This document shows positions 8,773-19,711 of a stretch of 64,000 nucleotides of DNA, piece by piece. Numbering within the stretch: position 1 is the stretch's first letter; each line of letters starts with the position of its first letter. The stretch comes from Massilia aurea. Lineage in GTDB: Bacteria; Pseudomonadota; Gammaproteobacteria; Burkholderiales; Burkholderiaceae_D. The stretch spans positions 372,001-436,000 of the forward strand of contig NZ_JACHBX010000002.1 of NCBI RefSeq assembly GCF_014200505.1. Reading direction: 5' to 3'. The position numbers and the translations under genes are program-made. Under the pieces are notes generated by a model. That model saw nothing but the letters and a program-made list of their open reading frames with translations. It was not told the DNA's origin and made no database searches.

Positions 8773-10410
8773 TCAGCCGATCTTGCGTGCGGTGTTGATG
8801 ACATTGATGCCGTTGAAGCGCGTGGTGCTCGACCCGTGCGACACGGCGCTCACCTGGCTTGGCTGGCCCTTGCCATCGAAGAAGGACCCGCCCATGCGCC
8901 AATCGCGCTCGTCGCAGATCGCGGTACAGGCATTCCAGAATTCCTGGGTGTTTGCCTGGTAGGCCACGTCTTCCAGCGGGTTCGTGATCTTGCCGTTCTT
9001 GATTTCGTAGTACAGCGTGCCGCCGAACTGGAAGTTGTAGCGCTGCTGGTCGATCGAGTACGAGCCGCGGCCCAGGATGTAGATGCCCTTCTTGACGTCG
9101 GCCACCATCTCATCCGGGGTGAGCCGGCTTTTGCCCGGCTCGAGCGACACGTTCGGCATGCGCTGGAATTGCACCGTGCTCCAGCTGTCGGCGTACGAGC
9201 AGCCGTGCGATTCCTTCTCGCCGATGATGTGGGCCTGGTCGCGCGTAGCCTGGTAATTCACCAGGACGCCGTTGCGGATGATGTCCCACTTCTTGGCCGC
9301 GACGCCCTCGTCGTCAAAGCCGATCAGACCGAGCGAGCCTGGCGTGGTGCGGTCCGCCACAAAATTGACGCGCTCTGCACCGTACTTGAATTTTTTGGTT
9401 TCCCACTTGTCCAGGCCCGCGAAGCTGGTGCCCGCGTAGTTGGCTTCGTAACCGAGCACGCGGTCCAGTTCCGTCGGGTGGCCGACGTTTTCGTGGATCG
9501 TCAGGAACAGGTGTTCAGGGCTGAGCACCAGATCATACTTGCCCGGTTCGACCGACTTGGCCGACAGCTTTTCGCGTGCCTGCTTGCCGGCCATGCGGGC
9601 GTCTTCGATGATGTCGTACGCATTCTTGTACAGGCTCGTGACGCCGCCGGCGGCGCGCACCTTGTTCTCGGCGCGCGCGTCGAAGTATTCATAGCCCATC
9701 GACGCCGGGGCGCCCAGGCCGCCGCGCGAGCGGAACTTGCCGCTCTTCTTGTCGACGGCAGTGGCATTGATCGGCGCCCACAGACGGTGGATGTCCTGGT
9801 CGATGTACGAGCCGTCGGTCGACGCAAAATACTTTTGCTGGTTGATCTGGAAGAGCGACGCGGTCATGAAGTTCGCGCCCGCATCCAGACCCGCCTTGTT
9901 GGCGGCGATCAGCATGTCGGCCTTTTCCTTGACCGGAATCGTGCGCCAGTCCTTCTTGAGCGGCGTGGCCCATGCCACTTCACCCACGCCCTTGACGGGC
10001 GCCAGGCGCACCGGCTCGGTCTGCAGTTTGGCGTTGGCCTTGGCAATCGCCACGGCCTGGCGCGCGGCGCCGGCCACACCGTCGGTCGTCATGTCGTTGG
10101 TCGAGGCGAAGCCGTAGGCGCCGCCGGCAATCACGCGCACACCGACGCCGCTCGATTCGGTGTTGTTGATGCTCTCGACGTTCAGGTCACGCGTGATGAC
10201 GAACTGGTTCAGGTAGCGCCCGATGCGCACGTCGCAGTACGATGCGCCCGCTTGCGTCGCGGCGTTCATCGCGGTGTCGGCCAGGGCTTTCTTGGCGCTT
10301 GCCGCCATCGGATTGAGCAGGTCTTCGGCCGCGATCGCGTTGCCAAAGACCGGAATGAACAGCGCGCCAGCGGTGCCGGCGCCGATATGCAGGAATTGTC
10401 GACGTTCCAT
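8773..10410 (-). CDS. TldD-like zinc metallopeptidase with Tat signal, copy 1
   Basis: 545 residues. The N terminus MERRQFLHIG is a twin-arginine (RRxFL) signal, followed by a hydrophobic stretch and a likely cleavage near AIAA (about residue 28). The catalytic HENVGH motif (H306-E307, H311) matches the HExxxH of TldD. The family degrades disordered peptides together with TldE. The product is predicted to be exported folded to the periplasm, unlike E. coli TldD, which is cytosolic. It pairs with the TldE-like gene 10 bases downstream and is closely similar along its whole length to the copy at 11897-13531. Confidence 0.93.
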   Translation of the reverse strand: MERRQFLHIGAGTAGALFIPVFGNAIAAEDLLNPMAASAKKALADTAMNAATQAGASYCDVRIGRYLNQFVITRDLNVESINNTESSGVGVRVIAGGAYGFASTNDMTTDGVAGAARQAVAIAKANAKLQTEPVRLAPVKGVGEVAWATPLKKDWRTIPVKEKADMLIAANKAGLDAGANFMTASLFQINQQKYFASTDGSYIDQDIHRLWAPINATAVDKKSGKFRSRGGLGAPASMGYEYFDARAENKVRAAGGVTSLYKNAYDIIEDARMAGKQAREKLSAKSVEPGKYDLVLSPEHLFLTIHENVGHPTELDRVLGYEANYAGTSFAGLDKWETKKFKYGAERVNFVADRTTPGSLGLIGFDDEGVAAKKWDIIRNGVLVNYQATRDQAHIIGEKESHGCSYADSWSTVQFQRMPNVSLEPGKSRLTPDEMVADVKKGIYILGRGSYSIDQQRYNFQFGGTLYYEIKNGKITNPLEDVAYQANTQEFWNACTAICDERDWRMGGSFFDGKGQPSQVSAVSHGSSTTRFNGINVINTARKIG

Positions 10411-10451
10411 GAGTTATCCGTTTACGTTTGCGCTCGCGTGAGCGCCTGCAC

Positions 10452-10536
10452 GTCGTTCCCGCGGAGGCGGGGACCCAAGCTTGCATGCGTCATTGCGGCT
10501 CATGAGAACTTGGGTTCCCGCCTGCGCGGGAACGAC
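10452..10536. repeat. REP-like inverted repeat (TTCCCGC/GCGGG type)
   Basis: Two 28-base arms, 10452-10479 and 10509-10536, are reverse complements with two mismatches around a 29-base spacer. Each contains GTCGTTCCCGCG and GGCGGG, the type of dispersed palindromic repeat common in proteobacterial intergenic regions. It lies between the two tldD/tldE pairs, in the widest gap (139 bases) of the operon. It could mark the duplication joint or form an RNA stem that separates the two halves of the transcript. Confidence 0.8.
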
Positions 10537-10549
10537 GGCCTGGAGGTAC

Positions 10550-11884
10550 TTACACTGCGTCCGACAGCGACGTGAAGTTGAAGTCGCGGATCTTCATCGA
10601 CGGGATCAGCATCGAGTAGCGTGCTTCATCGGCGCCGATGACCACCGGCTTGCCGATTTCCTCGATATTGTTCAGCATCGACACCGGGCTTTCGTTGAAA
10701 CGGAAGTTCTTGATCGGGTGCTTGATCTTGCCGTTTTCGACGTAGAACGTACCATCGCGCGTCAGGCCCGTGAGCAGCACCGATTGCGGATCGACCATAC
10801 GGATATACCAGGTGCGCGTGACCAGCACGCCCTTCTTGGTATTGGCGATCAGCTCCTCGGTGGTCTTGTTGGTGCCGGCCATGATGATGTTGCCGGCCGC
10901 GCCCACTGCGCGCTGGTTCTTTTGCTGCGCCCAGAAGCGCGAGTAGTCCAGTGCATTGATCTTGCCGTCCTTGACCAGCTCCACGCGCTCGCGCGGCAGC
11001 ATGTTGTCGTCCCATGGCAGCACCGCGACATCCTTGTCCCACGGGTCGGACCAGATATTGACCTGCTGGTCGAACAGCTTGTCGCCCAGGCGGTTCTTGC
11101 CGCCGGCTTTCGACAGGAAGCTGCGGCCCTCGTCGGCGCGGCGCGCATCGAAGCCGTTCAGCATGAAGCTGAGCAGGTCGGACGTGGCGGCCGGTTCCAT
11201 GATGACCGTGTAGCGGCCCGGTTCCAGCGCCTTGGCGTCGACCGAGCGCAGCGCTTTCTCGATCGCGATTTCGGCCGCTTCGCGCGGATCGAATTTGGCG
11301 ACGTCGCGCGCCGAGCGCTTGACCCAGCCCGAACCGCGGCCGTCTTCGGTGCGCACAGTCAGCGTGAAGTCCAGCGACGTTGCCACCTGGTGGCCAAACA
11401 GCCCATTCGAGTTGGCGATGGTTTCAAAGCTGGTGCGGTCGGTGAAGAAGCCGGCCGACACCAGGCCGCGCTTGCGGCAGCCTTCGATCGCATAGGCCGC
11501 AGCCTGCGCGCGGTATTCCGGATCGATGTCGGCGGTCTTCTGCACGAACGTGTCCGATGGCTTGTAGGCGGTCTTTGCGATGGCCGGGATGAATTCCGGG
11601 TTGTCCGGCGCCAGGCGCGCCAGGTCCTCGGCGCGGCGCACCGCGCGCTCGATCGACTTGTCGTCGAATTCGTTGATCGTCGCGGTGCCCTGCTTTTTAC
11701 CGAAGGCCACCTGCACCTGGATGCGGGCGTCGTCGGCCAGGCCGGCGGTCGAGACGGCATTGCGCGCAAAGCGGATATTGCCGATGCGGTTGCCCTCGAT
11801 GTTGACGATGCATTCATCGGCTTTGCTCAGCGAGAGCACGCGGTCGGTGATGCGTTTGGTTTGTTCCTGGGTCAAGATACTCAT
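10550..11884 (-). CDS. TldE/PmbA-like metallopeptidase partner, copy 2
   Basis: 444 residues, family TldD/PmbA, without HExxxH and without a signal peptide. The start ATG at 11884 has AGGGGC upstream, and the gene follows the TldD copy 2 stop by 12 bases. The sequence matches copy 1 closely: shared ERAVRRAE/EKAVRRAE region, WADPWDKDV/WSDPWDKDV, and an identical C-terminal 12 residues. It presumably forms the heterodimer with the TldD of its own pair, though cross-pairing of the two duplicate sets is possible. Confidence 0.92.
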   Translation of the reverse strand: MSILTQEQTKRITDRVLSLSKADECIVNIEGNRIGNIRFARNAVSTAGLADDARIQVQVAFGKKQGTATINEFDDKSIERAVRRAEDLARLAPDNPEFIPAIAKTAYKPSDTFVQKTADIDPEYRAQAAAYAIEGCRKRGLVSAGFFTDRTSFETIANSNGLFGHQVATSLDFTLTVRTEDGRGSGWVKRSARDVAKFDPREAAEIAIEKALRSVDAKALEPGRYTVIMEPAATSDLLSFMLNGFDARRADEGRSFLSKAGGKNRLGDKLFDQQVNIWSDPWDKDVAVLPWDDNMLPRERVELVKDGKINALDYSRFWAQQKNQRAVGAAGNIIMAGTNKTTEELIANTKKGVLVTRTWYIRMVDPQSVLLTGLTRDGTFYVENGKIKHPIKNFRFNESPVSMLNNIEEIGKPVVIGADEARYSMLIPSMKIRDFNFTSLSDAV

Positions 11885-11896
11885 ATGCGCCCCTGC

Positions 11897-13531
<1,635 letters not shown>

Positions 13532-13882
13532 GAGATCTCCTGAATAACCTTCGTCCGGGCAGCGGTTCCGCGAACAGCTCGGGCCGCTCTTGTAATTACA
13601 GCTCTTATGCTTTGGTTTTATGACAGATGAAAACGTGACAAACCGCGCAACCTTAGCAGCAACTTAAGACTTTGAATAGGCAAATGTTGTGCCACCTCAA
13701 TGCACAAATTTGTACGTATCTTGCGCAGCTTCTGTTCTCCCTGCATCCCGTCAATACGGGCGTCAACGCCCACCACACATGCATATGTGACGAATGCTTG
13801 ACTGTGCGCCGTGCCTCCCTGATCATCAGCGCAGCGACGACGGCGCACCGCCCGTCGTCAACCATCATGGAGACCTCGCACG
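13532..13882. promoter_or_regulatory. Divergent intergenic region with promoter candidates
   Basis: This 351-base stretch separates the ten-gene minus-strand operon from the plus-strand methyltransferase-like gene and has no credible gene. It is AT-richer than its surroundings. On the plus strand, TTGACT at 13798-13803 with a 17-base spacer leads to GATCAT at 13821-13826, a plausible sigma-70 promoter for the gene at 13883. The minus-strand operon promoter must also lie here; I cannot single out its boxes with confidence. Confidence 0.5.
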
Positions 13883-14668
<786 letters not shown>

Positions 14669-14680
14669 GCAGCCTGCATG

Positions 14681-14718
14681 ACGTGGGAAGGCCGAGGCCT
14701 TCCCACGTATTTTCTTTT
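14681..14718 (+). terminator. Rho-independent terminator
   Basis: A perfect 13-base stem (14681-14693 with 14696-14708, ACGTGGGAAGGCC arm) with a 2-base loop is followed by ATTTTCTTTT. It lies 12 bases after the methyltransferase-like stop and ends that transcript. Confidence 0.9.
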
Positions 14719-14775
14719 GCGGCGCACGTGTATATTCTTTCGGTCGATAGCCCTCCCGCGCAACCGAAGGAAACC

Positions 14776-16356
14776 ATGAAGACTTTGCGATTCGCCGTTC
14801 TCGCGCTGGCCGTCTCCGGCGCGCTCCATGCCCAGGAATCAGTACCGCCCGAGGCCCAGCCGGCCGCCGCCACCGCTGTTCCCACCCCCGCCGTACCAGC
14901 CGCATCGCGCACCACCACGCCCGCCCCTGCCCTGCCTGCCGTTGAAAACTCGGTCGTCAAGATTTTCGCCACCGTGCGCCGGCCCGACCCGTACAAGCCC
15001 TGGACCAAGTCGGCGCCAATCGCCATCACGGGTTCCGGCGTCATCATCGAGGGCAAGCGCATCCTGACCAACGCCCACGTGGTGGGTTACGCCAGCCAGG
15101 TCGAGGTGCAGGCCAGCCAGTCGGGCGACAAGGTGTCGGCGAAGGTCATCGCGCTGGCGCGCGGGCTCGATCTGGCAGTGCTGGAGCTCGATGATCCCTC
15201 GTTCTTTGACAAGCGCCCGCCGGTGCCGCGCGCCGCCGTGCTGCCGGACGTGCGCCAGCAGGTGTTCGCCTACGGCTACCCGGTCGGCGGCAATTCGCTC
15301 TCGACCACCACCGGCATCATCTCGCGCGTGGAATTCGTCAACTACGGCGCCTTCAGCTCGGGCCTGCGCATCCAGATCGACGCCCCGATCAACCCTGGCA
15401 ACAGCGGCGGGCCGGTGATCGCCGGCGAGCGCATGATCGGCCTGGCGTTCGCCAACGTGACCAATGCGCAGAGCATCGGCTACGTGATCCCGAACGAAGA
15501 AATCGAACTGTTCCTGCGCGACGTGGCCGACGGCACCTACGATGGCAAGCCGCTGCTGCATGACAGCGTGCAGACGCTCGAAAGTCCGGCGCTGCGCCAG
15601 TACCTCAAGCTCGATAAATCGGTCGAGGGCGCGGTGGTGCACAGGCCGTACCGCACCGACGCCGCCTGGCCGCTGAAGGAGTGGGACGTCATCACGCACA
15701 TCGGCGAGCATGCGATCGATAACCAGGCGATGGTCAAGCTGGGTTCGAGTCTGCGCGTGCGCTTCCAGTACCGCATCCAGCAGGTGGCGAAGAACGGCAA
15801 GGTGCCGATGTCGATCATCCGAGGTGGCAAGCCGATGAAGGTCGAGGTGCCGGCCACCGGCGCGCGTCCGCTCCTGATCCCGGACCTGGATGGCGGTTAT
15901 CCGTCGTACTTCATCTACGGCCCGGTGGCGTTCTCGCGCGCCACCAGCGAATTCATGGCCTTTGTCAGCGGCAGCGCGCCGGGGATGAATGCATATGCGT
16001 TCAACGCCAGTCCGCTCGTGACGCAGCGCGGCGATTCGCCCACGCCAGAGCGCGAAGAGCTGGTTGTGATCAGCGCGCCGTTCTTCCCGCACAAGCTGGT
16101 GAGCGGCTACAGCAACCGCTTCGGGTCAGTCGTGGAATCGGTCAATGGCAAGCCGGTACGCAGCCTGGCGCATCTGGTGGCACTGCTGCGCGACCTGAAG
16201 GACGAGCAGGTGGTGCTGAAGTTCGATCAGCGCTATGGCGAGACGATGATCCTGCCGCGCCAGGCGACGCTCGATGCGACCGAGGAAATCCTGTCGGACA
16301 ACGGGGTGCGGTCGCAAGGCTCGGACGACATGATGAAGGTGTGGCAGCGCAAATAA
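14776..16356 (+). CDS. Deg/HtrA-like secreted serine protease (S1C)
   Basis: 526 residues from the ATG at 14776, which has GAAGGAA upstream. A signal peptide (residues 1-19, ALHA-Q) is followed by an Ala/Pro-rich linker to about residue 55 and then a trypsin-fold protease domain. The catalytic triad is complete: H101 in TNAHVV, D132 in LDLAVL, S210 in NPGNSGGPV. The C-terminal half (about 290-520) looks like two PDZ-type modules, one with low similarity. DegP-like proteases degrade or refold damaged envelope proteins. The arrangement resembles the longer Deg proteins rather than DegP/DegS. It stands alone between a terminator and the Lnt-like gene. Confidence 0.92.
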   Translation: MKTLRFAVLALAVSGALHAQESVPPEAQPAAATAVPTPAVPAASRTTTPAPALPAVENSVVKIFATVRRPDPYKPWTKSAPIAITGSGVIIEGKRILTNAHVVGYASQVEVQASQSGDKVSAKVIALARGLDLAVLELDDPSFFDKRPPVPRAAVLPDVRQQVFAYGYPVGGNSLSTTTGIISRVEFVNYGAFSSGLRIQIDAPINPGNSGGPVIAGERMIGLAFANVTNAQSIGYVIPNEEIELFLRDVADGTYDGKPLLHDSVQTLESPALRQYLKLDKSVEGAVVHRPYRTDAAWPLKEWDVITHIGEHAIDNQAMVKLGSSLRVRFQYRIQQVAKNGKVPMSIIRGGKPMKVEVPATGARPLLIPDLDGGYPSYFIYGPVAFSRATSEFMAFVSGSAPGMNAYAFNASPLVTQRGDSPTPEREELVVISAPFFPHKLVSGYSNRFGSVVESVNGKPVRSLAHLVALLRDLKDEQVVLKFDQRYGETMILPRQATLDATEEILSDNGVRSQGSDDMMKVWQRK

Positions 16357-16445
16357 AACGGGCGGGTCGGCGCTGGCCTGGTATTCGAAGCTGGGCCCTG
16401 TGCGTCCAGCAAGGGATCTCTTTGCGTGTCCAAAACCTGGGAGCC

Positions 16446-16483
16446 ATCTACCTTGGGCTGGGAACCCCCAACCCAAGGTAGAT
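16446..16483. repeat. Long hairpin in intergenic region
   Basis: Arms 16446-16461 (ATCTACCTTGGGCTGG) and 16468-16483 pair over 16 positions, 15 Watson-Crick plus one G-U, with a 6-base loop. It sits between the Deg-like gene and the Lnt-like gene. No T-run follows on either strand, so it is not a clear terminator; it may be a dispersed repeat or a transcript-stabilising structure. Confidence 0.6.
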
Positions 16484-16540
16484 AGAGGGCGCCAAGTTTA
16501 TTTATTGCCATTTGGAATATCTCCGTGTCAGGATGGGAAG

Positions 16541-17968
16541 ATGCAAACCCTGCACGACCGAATTGCTTTCTCGCATCTTGCCGCTGCGGTGGCGATCGGT
16601 ATCGTTCTACGTTTCGTGGTCGGTCTCGAACCGCTCTGGTGGCTGGCCTGGATCGCGCCGGTACCCTTGTTGATATTGGCGTTCAGGACCAGCGCAACTT
16701 CAGCGGCTTGGCTGACGGCACTTGCTACGCTGATCGGTGTCAGTGCCAATTTTCATTACTATCGCCTCGTTATGCCACTGACGATGACGCTGGTCGCGAT
16801 AATTGGCCAAGTGCTGCTCTGGGTTCTCGTGGTCGGATCGACTCGCCGTATCGTGCTCAGATACCAGGCATGGTGGACGATATTGGCCTACCCGCTGCTG
16901 TGGGTCATGGTCGATACGCTGATGGCGGCGCTGCTGCCGGACGGGAACTGGGCAAGCTTGGCGTATTCGCAAGTGGAAGTTTTACCTTTATTACAGGTGA
17001 CATCGCTGGTCGGCATCGCCGGCGTACTGTTCCTGCTCGCACTGATACCGTCCGCGCTGGCGATCAGCTTCGTGTTTGGCAGCCGCTTGCACCACGCTGC
17101 CTGGGCGTACGCGATGCCGCCAGTCTTGCTGTCTATGGCGCTCGGTTATGGCCACGCAAGGTTGCAGCAGGACGCAAGCGGCCTTGAGACGACGTTTGGA
17201 TTGGTCGCCATCGACGACGCGATTGGGCCGCATGCCACGCCGGCGTATAAAGAACGTATCTGGCGCGGCTATGAGCGGCAGGTGGCGCAACTGGCAGCGC
17301 AGGGCGCGCACGTCATCGTGCTGCCCGAAAAAATAGCGGTTCAAGCGCCACTGGAAGCGCAGCAAACGCGGCGCCGACTCGCCGCACTGGCGGCAAAACA
17401 CCGTGTCTGGATCGAAGCCGGGATAGGCATCGACGACGGCACGCAGCGGCGTAACCTGGCCTGGCTATGGACGCCCGCCGGCGCGCTGGCGGCGGAATAT
17501 CAAAAGCACTTCATGGCGCCGCCCGAGCGGGAGTTTGCCAAGGGCACCGCCTACAGCGTGTCGAGCATCGATGGCGCCGCGTATGGACTGGCAATTTGCA
17601 AGGACATGCATTTCGCCGTCCTGGGCCGCAGCAATGGCCAAAGACGGGTGGCGGTGATGCTGGTGCCCGCATGGGATTTTCAGCTTGACCGGTGGATGGG
17701 ATCACGTATCACCTTGACCCGTGGCGTCGAAAACGGCTATTCGGTGGTGCGTTCGTCGCGTGAGGGCTTGCTCACCGTGAGCGATGGTGTTGGCCGGGTG
17801 ATCGCCGAACGCAGCAGCGCAGCACTGCCGGGCGCCGCCATGCTGGCTACGCTGCGCGTGGGCGCGCCGCGGGCAACGCTATATACGCAGATCGGCGACC
17901 TGTTTGCCTGGTCATGCGCTCTTGCCGGATGCATTTTGATGGCGATTGGCAGACGCTCCAAGGGGTGA
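16541..17968 (+). CDS. Apolipoprotein N-acyltransferase-like membrane C-N hydrolase
   Basis: 475 residues from the ATG at 16541. About six membrane helices fill residues 10-205, then a nitrilase-fold domain carries the Glu-Lys-Cys triad: E263 (LPEK), K322 (YQKHFMAPPE) and C353 (AICKDMHF). A final helix lies near 450-468. This is the architecture of Lnt, which N-acylates lipoproteins in the inner membrane. The sequence around the active site (CKDMHF rather than CYE) and the shorter length suggest a paralogue with a different acceptor rather than the housekeeping Lnt. The true substrate cannot be read from sequence. Confidence 0.85.
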   Translation: MQTLHDRIAFSHLAAAVAIGIVLRFVVGLEPLWWLAWIAPVPLLILAFRTSATSAAWLTALATLIGVSANFHYYRLVMPLTMTLVAIIGQVLLWVLVVGSTRRIVLRYQAWWTILAYPLLWVMVDTLMAALLPDGNWASLAYSQVEVLPLLQVTSLVGIAGVLFLLALIPSALAISFVFGSRLHHAAWAYAMPPVLLSMALGYGHARLQQDASGLETTFGLVAIDDAIGPHATPAYKERIWRGYERQVAQLAAQGAHVIVLPEKIAVQAPLEAQQTRRRLAALAAKHRVWIEAGIGIDDGTQRRNLAWLWTPAGALAAEYQKHFMAPPEREFAKGTAYSVSSIDGAAYGLAICKDMHFAVLGRSNGQRRVAVMLVPAWDFQLDRWMGSRITLTRGVENGYSVVRSSREGLLTVSDGVGRVIAERSSAALPGAAMLATLRVGAPRATLYTQIGDLFAWSCALAGCILMAIGRRSKG

Positions 17969-17970
17969 AT

Positions 17971-18075
17971 ATGGCGATTTACTCGCTATTCGTCGCGATC
18001 GGTCTGGCCATCTTCATGAACAAGCGCCGCATGCTCGATCAGGGCGAGCTGAAAGAACACGCGGCCTCACCATGA
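17971..18075 (+). CDS. Small predicted membrane peptide, 34 residues
   Basis: The ORF starts two bases after the Lnt-like stop; AAGGGG lies 5 bases upstream of the ATG. The peptide starts MAIYSLFVAIGLAIF and then has a basic stretch (NKRRM) and a polar tail, that is, a single membrane helix with a cytosolic basic anchor. It ends 4 bases before the convergent serine hydrolase stop. I do not recognise it; the position suggests it may be a small partner of the membrane enzyme. It may also be non-coding. Confidence 0.45.
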   Translation: MAIYSLFVAIGLAIFMNKRRMLDQGELKEHAASP

Positions 18076-18079
18076 TTGT

Positions 18080-19711
18080 CTACTTCCCCTTCTTCACGGG
18101 CGTAAACAGCAGGTCCTGGAAGTCATAGCTGAAGTCCGTCTCGGTCGATACGGGCTTCATGCGCAGCCGCTCGATCGTGCCATCCGGCTCCAGCGAGAAC
18201 GTCGCATACGCATCCGCGTTGAAGTTGCGCTCCTTCCAGCGCACGATGAAGGTGTCGTGCTGGAAGTGCTCCATCTCGCCCGTCAGATCCGGCGTGCGCG
18301 CGAACGACATCACCAGCTTGCTGCCGGCGCGTTTGATCGTCGCCTTGCCGTACCAGGCGTCTTCGTACTCGCCCTCGTAACCGGCCAGCGCCAGCGACGG
18401 TTTCGACGCTTTTGCGCGACCCGTGCTTTCACCTTTCACACGGGCCGCTTCCTTGGCGCTGGCCTCGTTCGCGATGTCGGCGATGCGGCCGATCCAGTCG
18501 GTCGGCGCGACACCCAGATAGCCGTCGAGCAGGCGGTATTGCAGTGCATTGAGCGACGGGCCGCTTTCGGCGTTGGTGAAGATCGCGATGCCGAGCTTCG
18601 CTTCCGGCACCAGCAGCACGCGCGAATAAAAGCCCTGCAGCGCGCCGCCGTGCATCGCCACCAGCTTGCCCTGGTAGTCGCGCAGCTGGAAGCCCAGGCC
18701 GTAGGCCATGAAGTTGGGCCTGGTCGCCGCGAGCGACGGCTTGGGCTGGCTGACCGTCATCGGCGTTTGCGCCGTCCACATCTCGCGCGCCTGCTTGTCG
18801 GACCACAGGCGTGCTTCCTTGCCCCCCGCCCCCGTCGGCAGGCGGCCGTTATCGAGCAGCACGTTCATCCAGCGCGCGATGTCTTCGGCATTGGTGTTGA
18901 TGCCCACCGCGCCGACGGCGTTCGCCACCGGCATCGGCTTGACCACCGCCGCCTTGCCATTGATCTTGCTATGCGGCGCCGACACGTTCATGCCGGCCGT
19001 GTGCGCGGCCAGGCTGGTGGTGGTGGCGGTCATGCCGACCGGATCGAGGATCCATTCGCGCATCGTCGTGCCCCAGTCCTTGCCGGACTTTTGCGCGATG
19101 ATCTTGCCGGCCACGATGTAGAGCAGGTTGTCGTAGGCGTAGCTGCTGCGAAAGCTCGTTGCCGGCTTGATATAGCGAAGGTTGTGGATGATTTCGTCGC
19201 TGGTGAAGGTGGTGGTCGGCCACCACATCAGGTCACCGGCGCCCAGACCCAGGCCGCTGCGATGCGTGAGCAGATCGCGCACCGTCATCTCGGCCGTCAC
19301 GTAGCTGTCGTACATGCGAAAGTCGGGCAAGTGCTTGATGACCGGGTCGTCCCAGTTCAACTTGCCCTGGTCGACCAGCATCGCCAGGCCGGCAGCAGTA
19401 AAGGCCTTGGAGTTCGATGCGATCTCGAACAGCGTCTTGCCGTCGACCGGCGTCGGGTCGCCCAGCTTGCGCACGCCGAAGCCCTGCGTGACGACGACCT
19501 TGCCGTCCTTGACCACCGCGATGGCGATGCCGGGCACGTCGAAGGTTTTCAGGACGCGCTGGATGTCGGCGTCCAGGTTGTAGGCGGGGACTGCGGCCGT
19601 GGTGGCTGGCGCTGCCGCCGTTTGCGCGACGGCCAGGCCGGCGCCGCAGAACGCGACCAGCACCGCGCCGGCGATGTGTTTCAGGAGTCCGCTGGAAGAA
19701 CGCTGCATCAT
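18080..19711 (-). CDS. Exported serine hydrolase, beta-lactamase/class C fold with DUF3471 tail
   Basis: 543 residues beginning at the ATG at 19711, which overlaps the upstream stop as ATGA; the longer open frame is disregarded. A signal peptide ends near VAQ (residue 30). The penicillin-binding/class C fold shows SNSK (S99, K102) as the SxxK nucleophile motif, YDN as the second motif, and HGG in AMHGGAL. A C-terminal DUF3471-type beta domain (about 445-543) follows. Such proteins act on D-amino-acid peptides or esters in the envelope rather than as true beta-lactamases. It is the last gene of a three-gene unit with the M1 aminopeptidase and the PHP hydrolase. Confidence 0.9.
   Translation of the reverse strand: MMQRSSSGLLKHIAGAVLVAFCGAGLAVAQTAAAPATTAAVPAYNLDADIQRVLKTFDVPGIAIAVVKDGKVVVTQGFGVRKLGDPTPVDGKTLFEIASNSKAFTAAGLAMLVDQGKLNWDDPVIKHLPDFRMYDSYVTAEMTVRDLLTHRSGLGLGAGDLMWWPTTTFTSDEIIHNLRYIKPATSFRSSYAYDNLLYIVAGKIIAQKSGKDWGTTMREWILDPVGMTATTTSLAAHTAGMNVSAPHSKINGKAAVVKPMPVANAVGAVGINTNAEDIARWMNVLLDNGRLPTGAGGKEARLWSDKQAREMWTAQTPMTVSQPKPSLAATRPNFMAYGLGFQLRDYQGKLVAMHGGALQGFYSRVLLVPEAKLGIAIFTNAESGPSLNALQYRLLDGYLGVAPTDWIGRIADIANEASAKEAARVKGESTGRAKASKPSLALAGYEGEYEDAWYGKATIKRAGSKLVMSFARTPDLTGEMEHFQHDTFIVRWKERNFNADAYATFSLEPDGTIERLRMKPVSTETDFSYDFQDLLFTPVKKGK

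Noticed and set aside
5868..8798. 976-codon open frame on the plus strand
   Set aside because: It lies antisense to MoxR, DUF4159 and TldE genes with clear motifs; the product has no plausible family and is His/Arg/Gln-rich.
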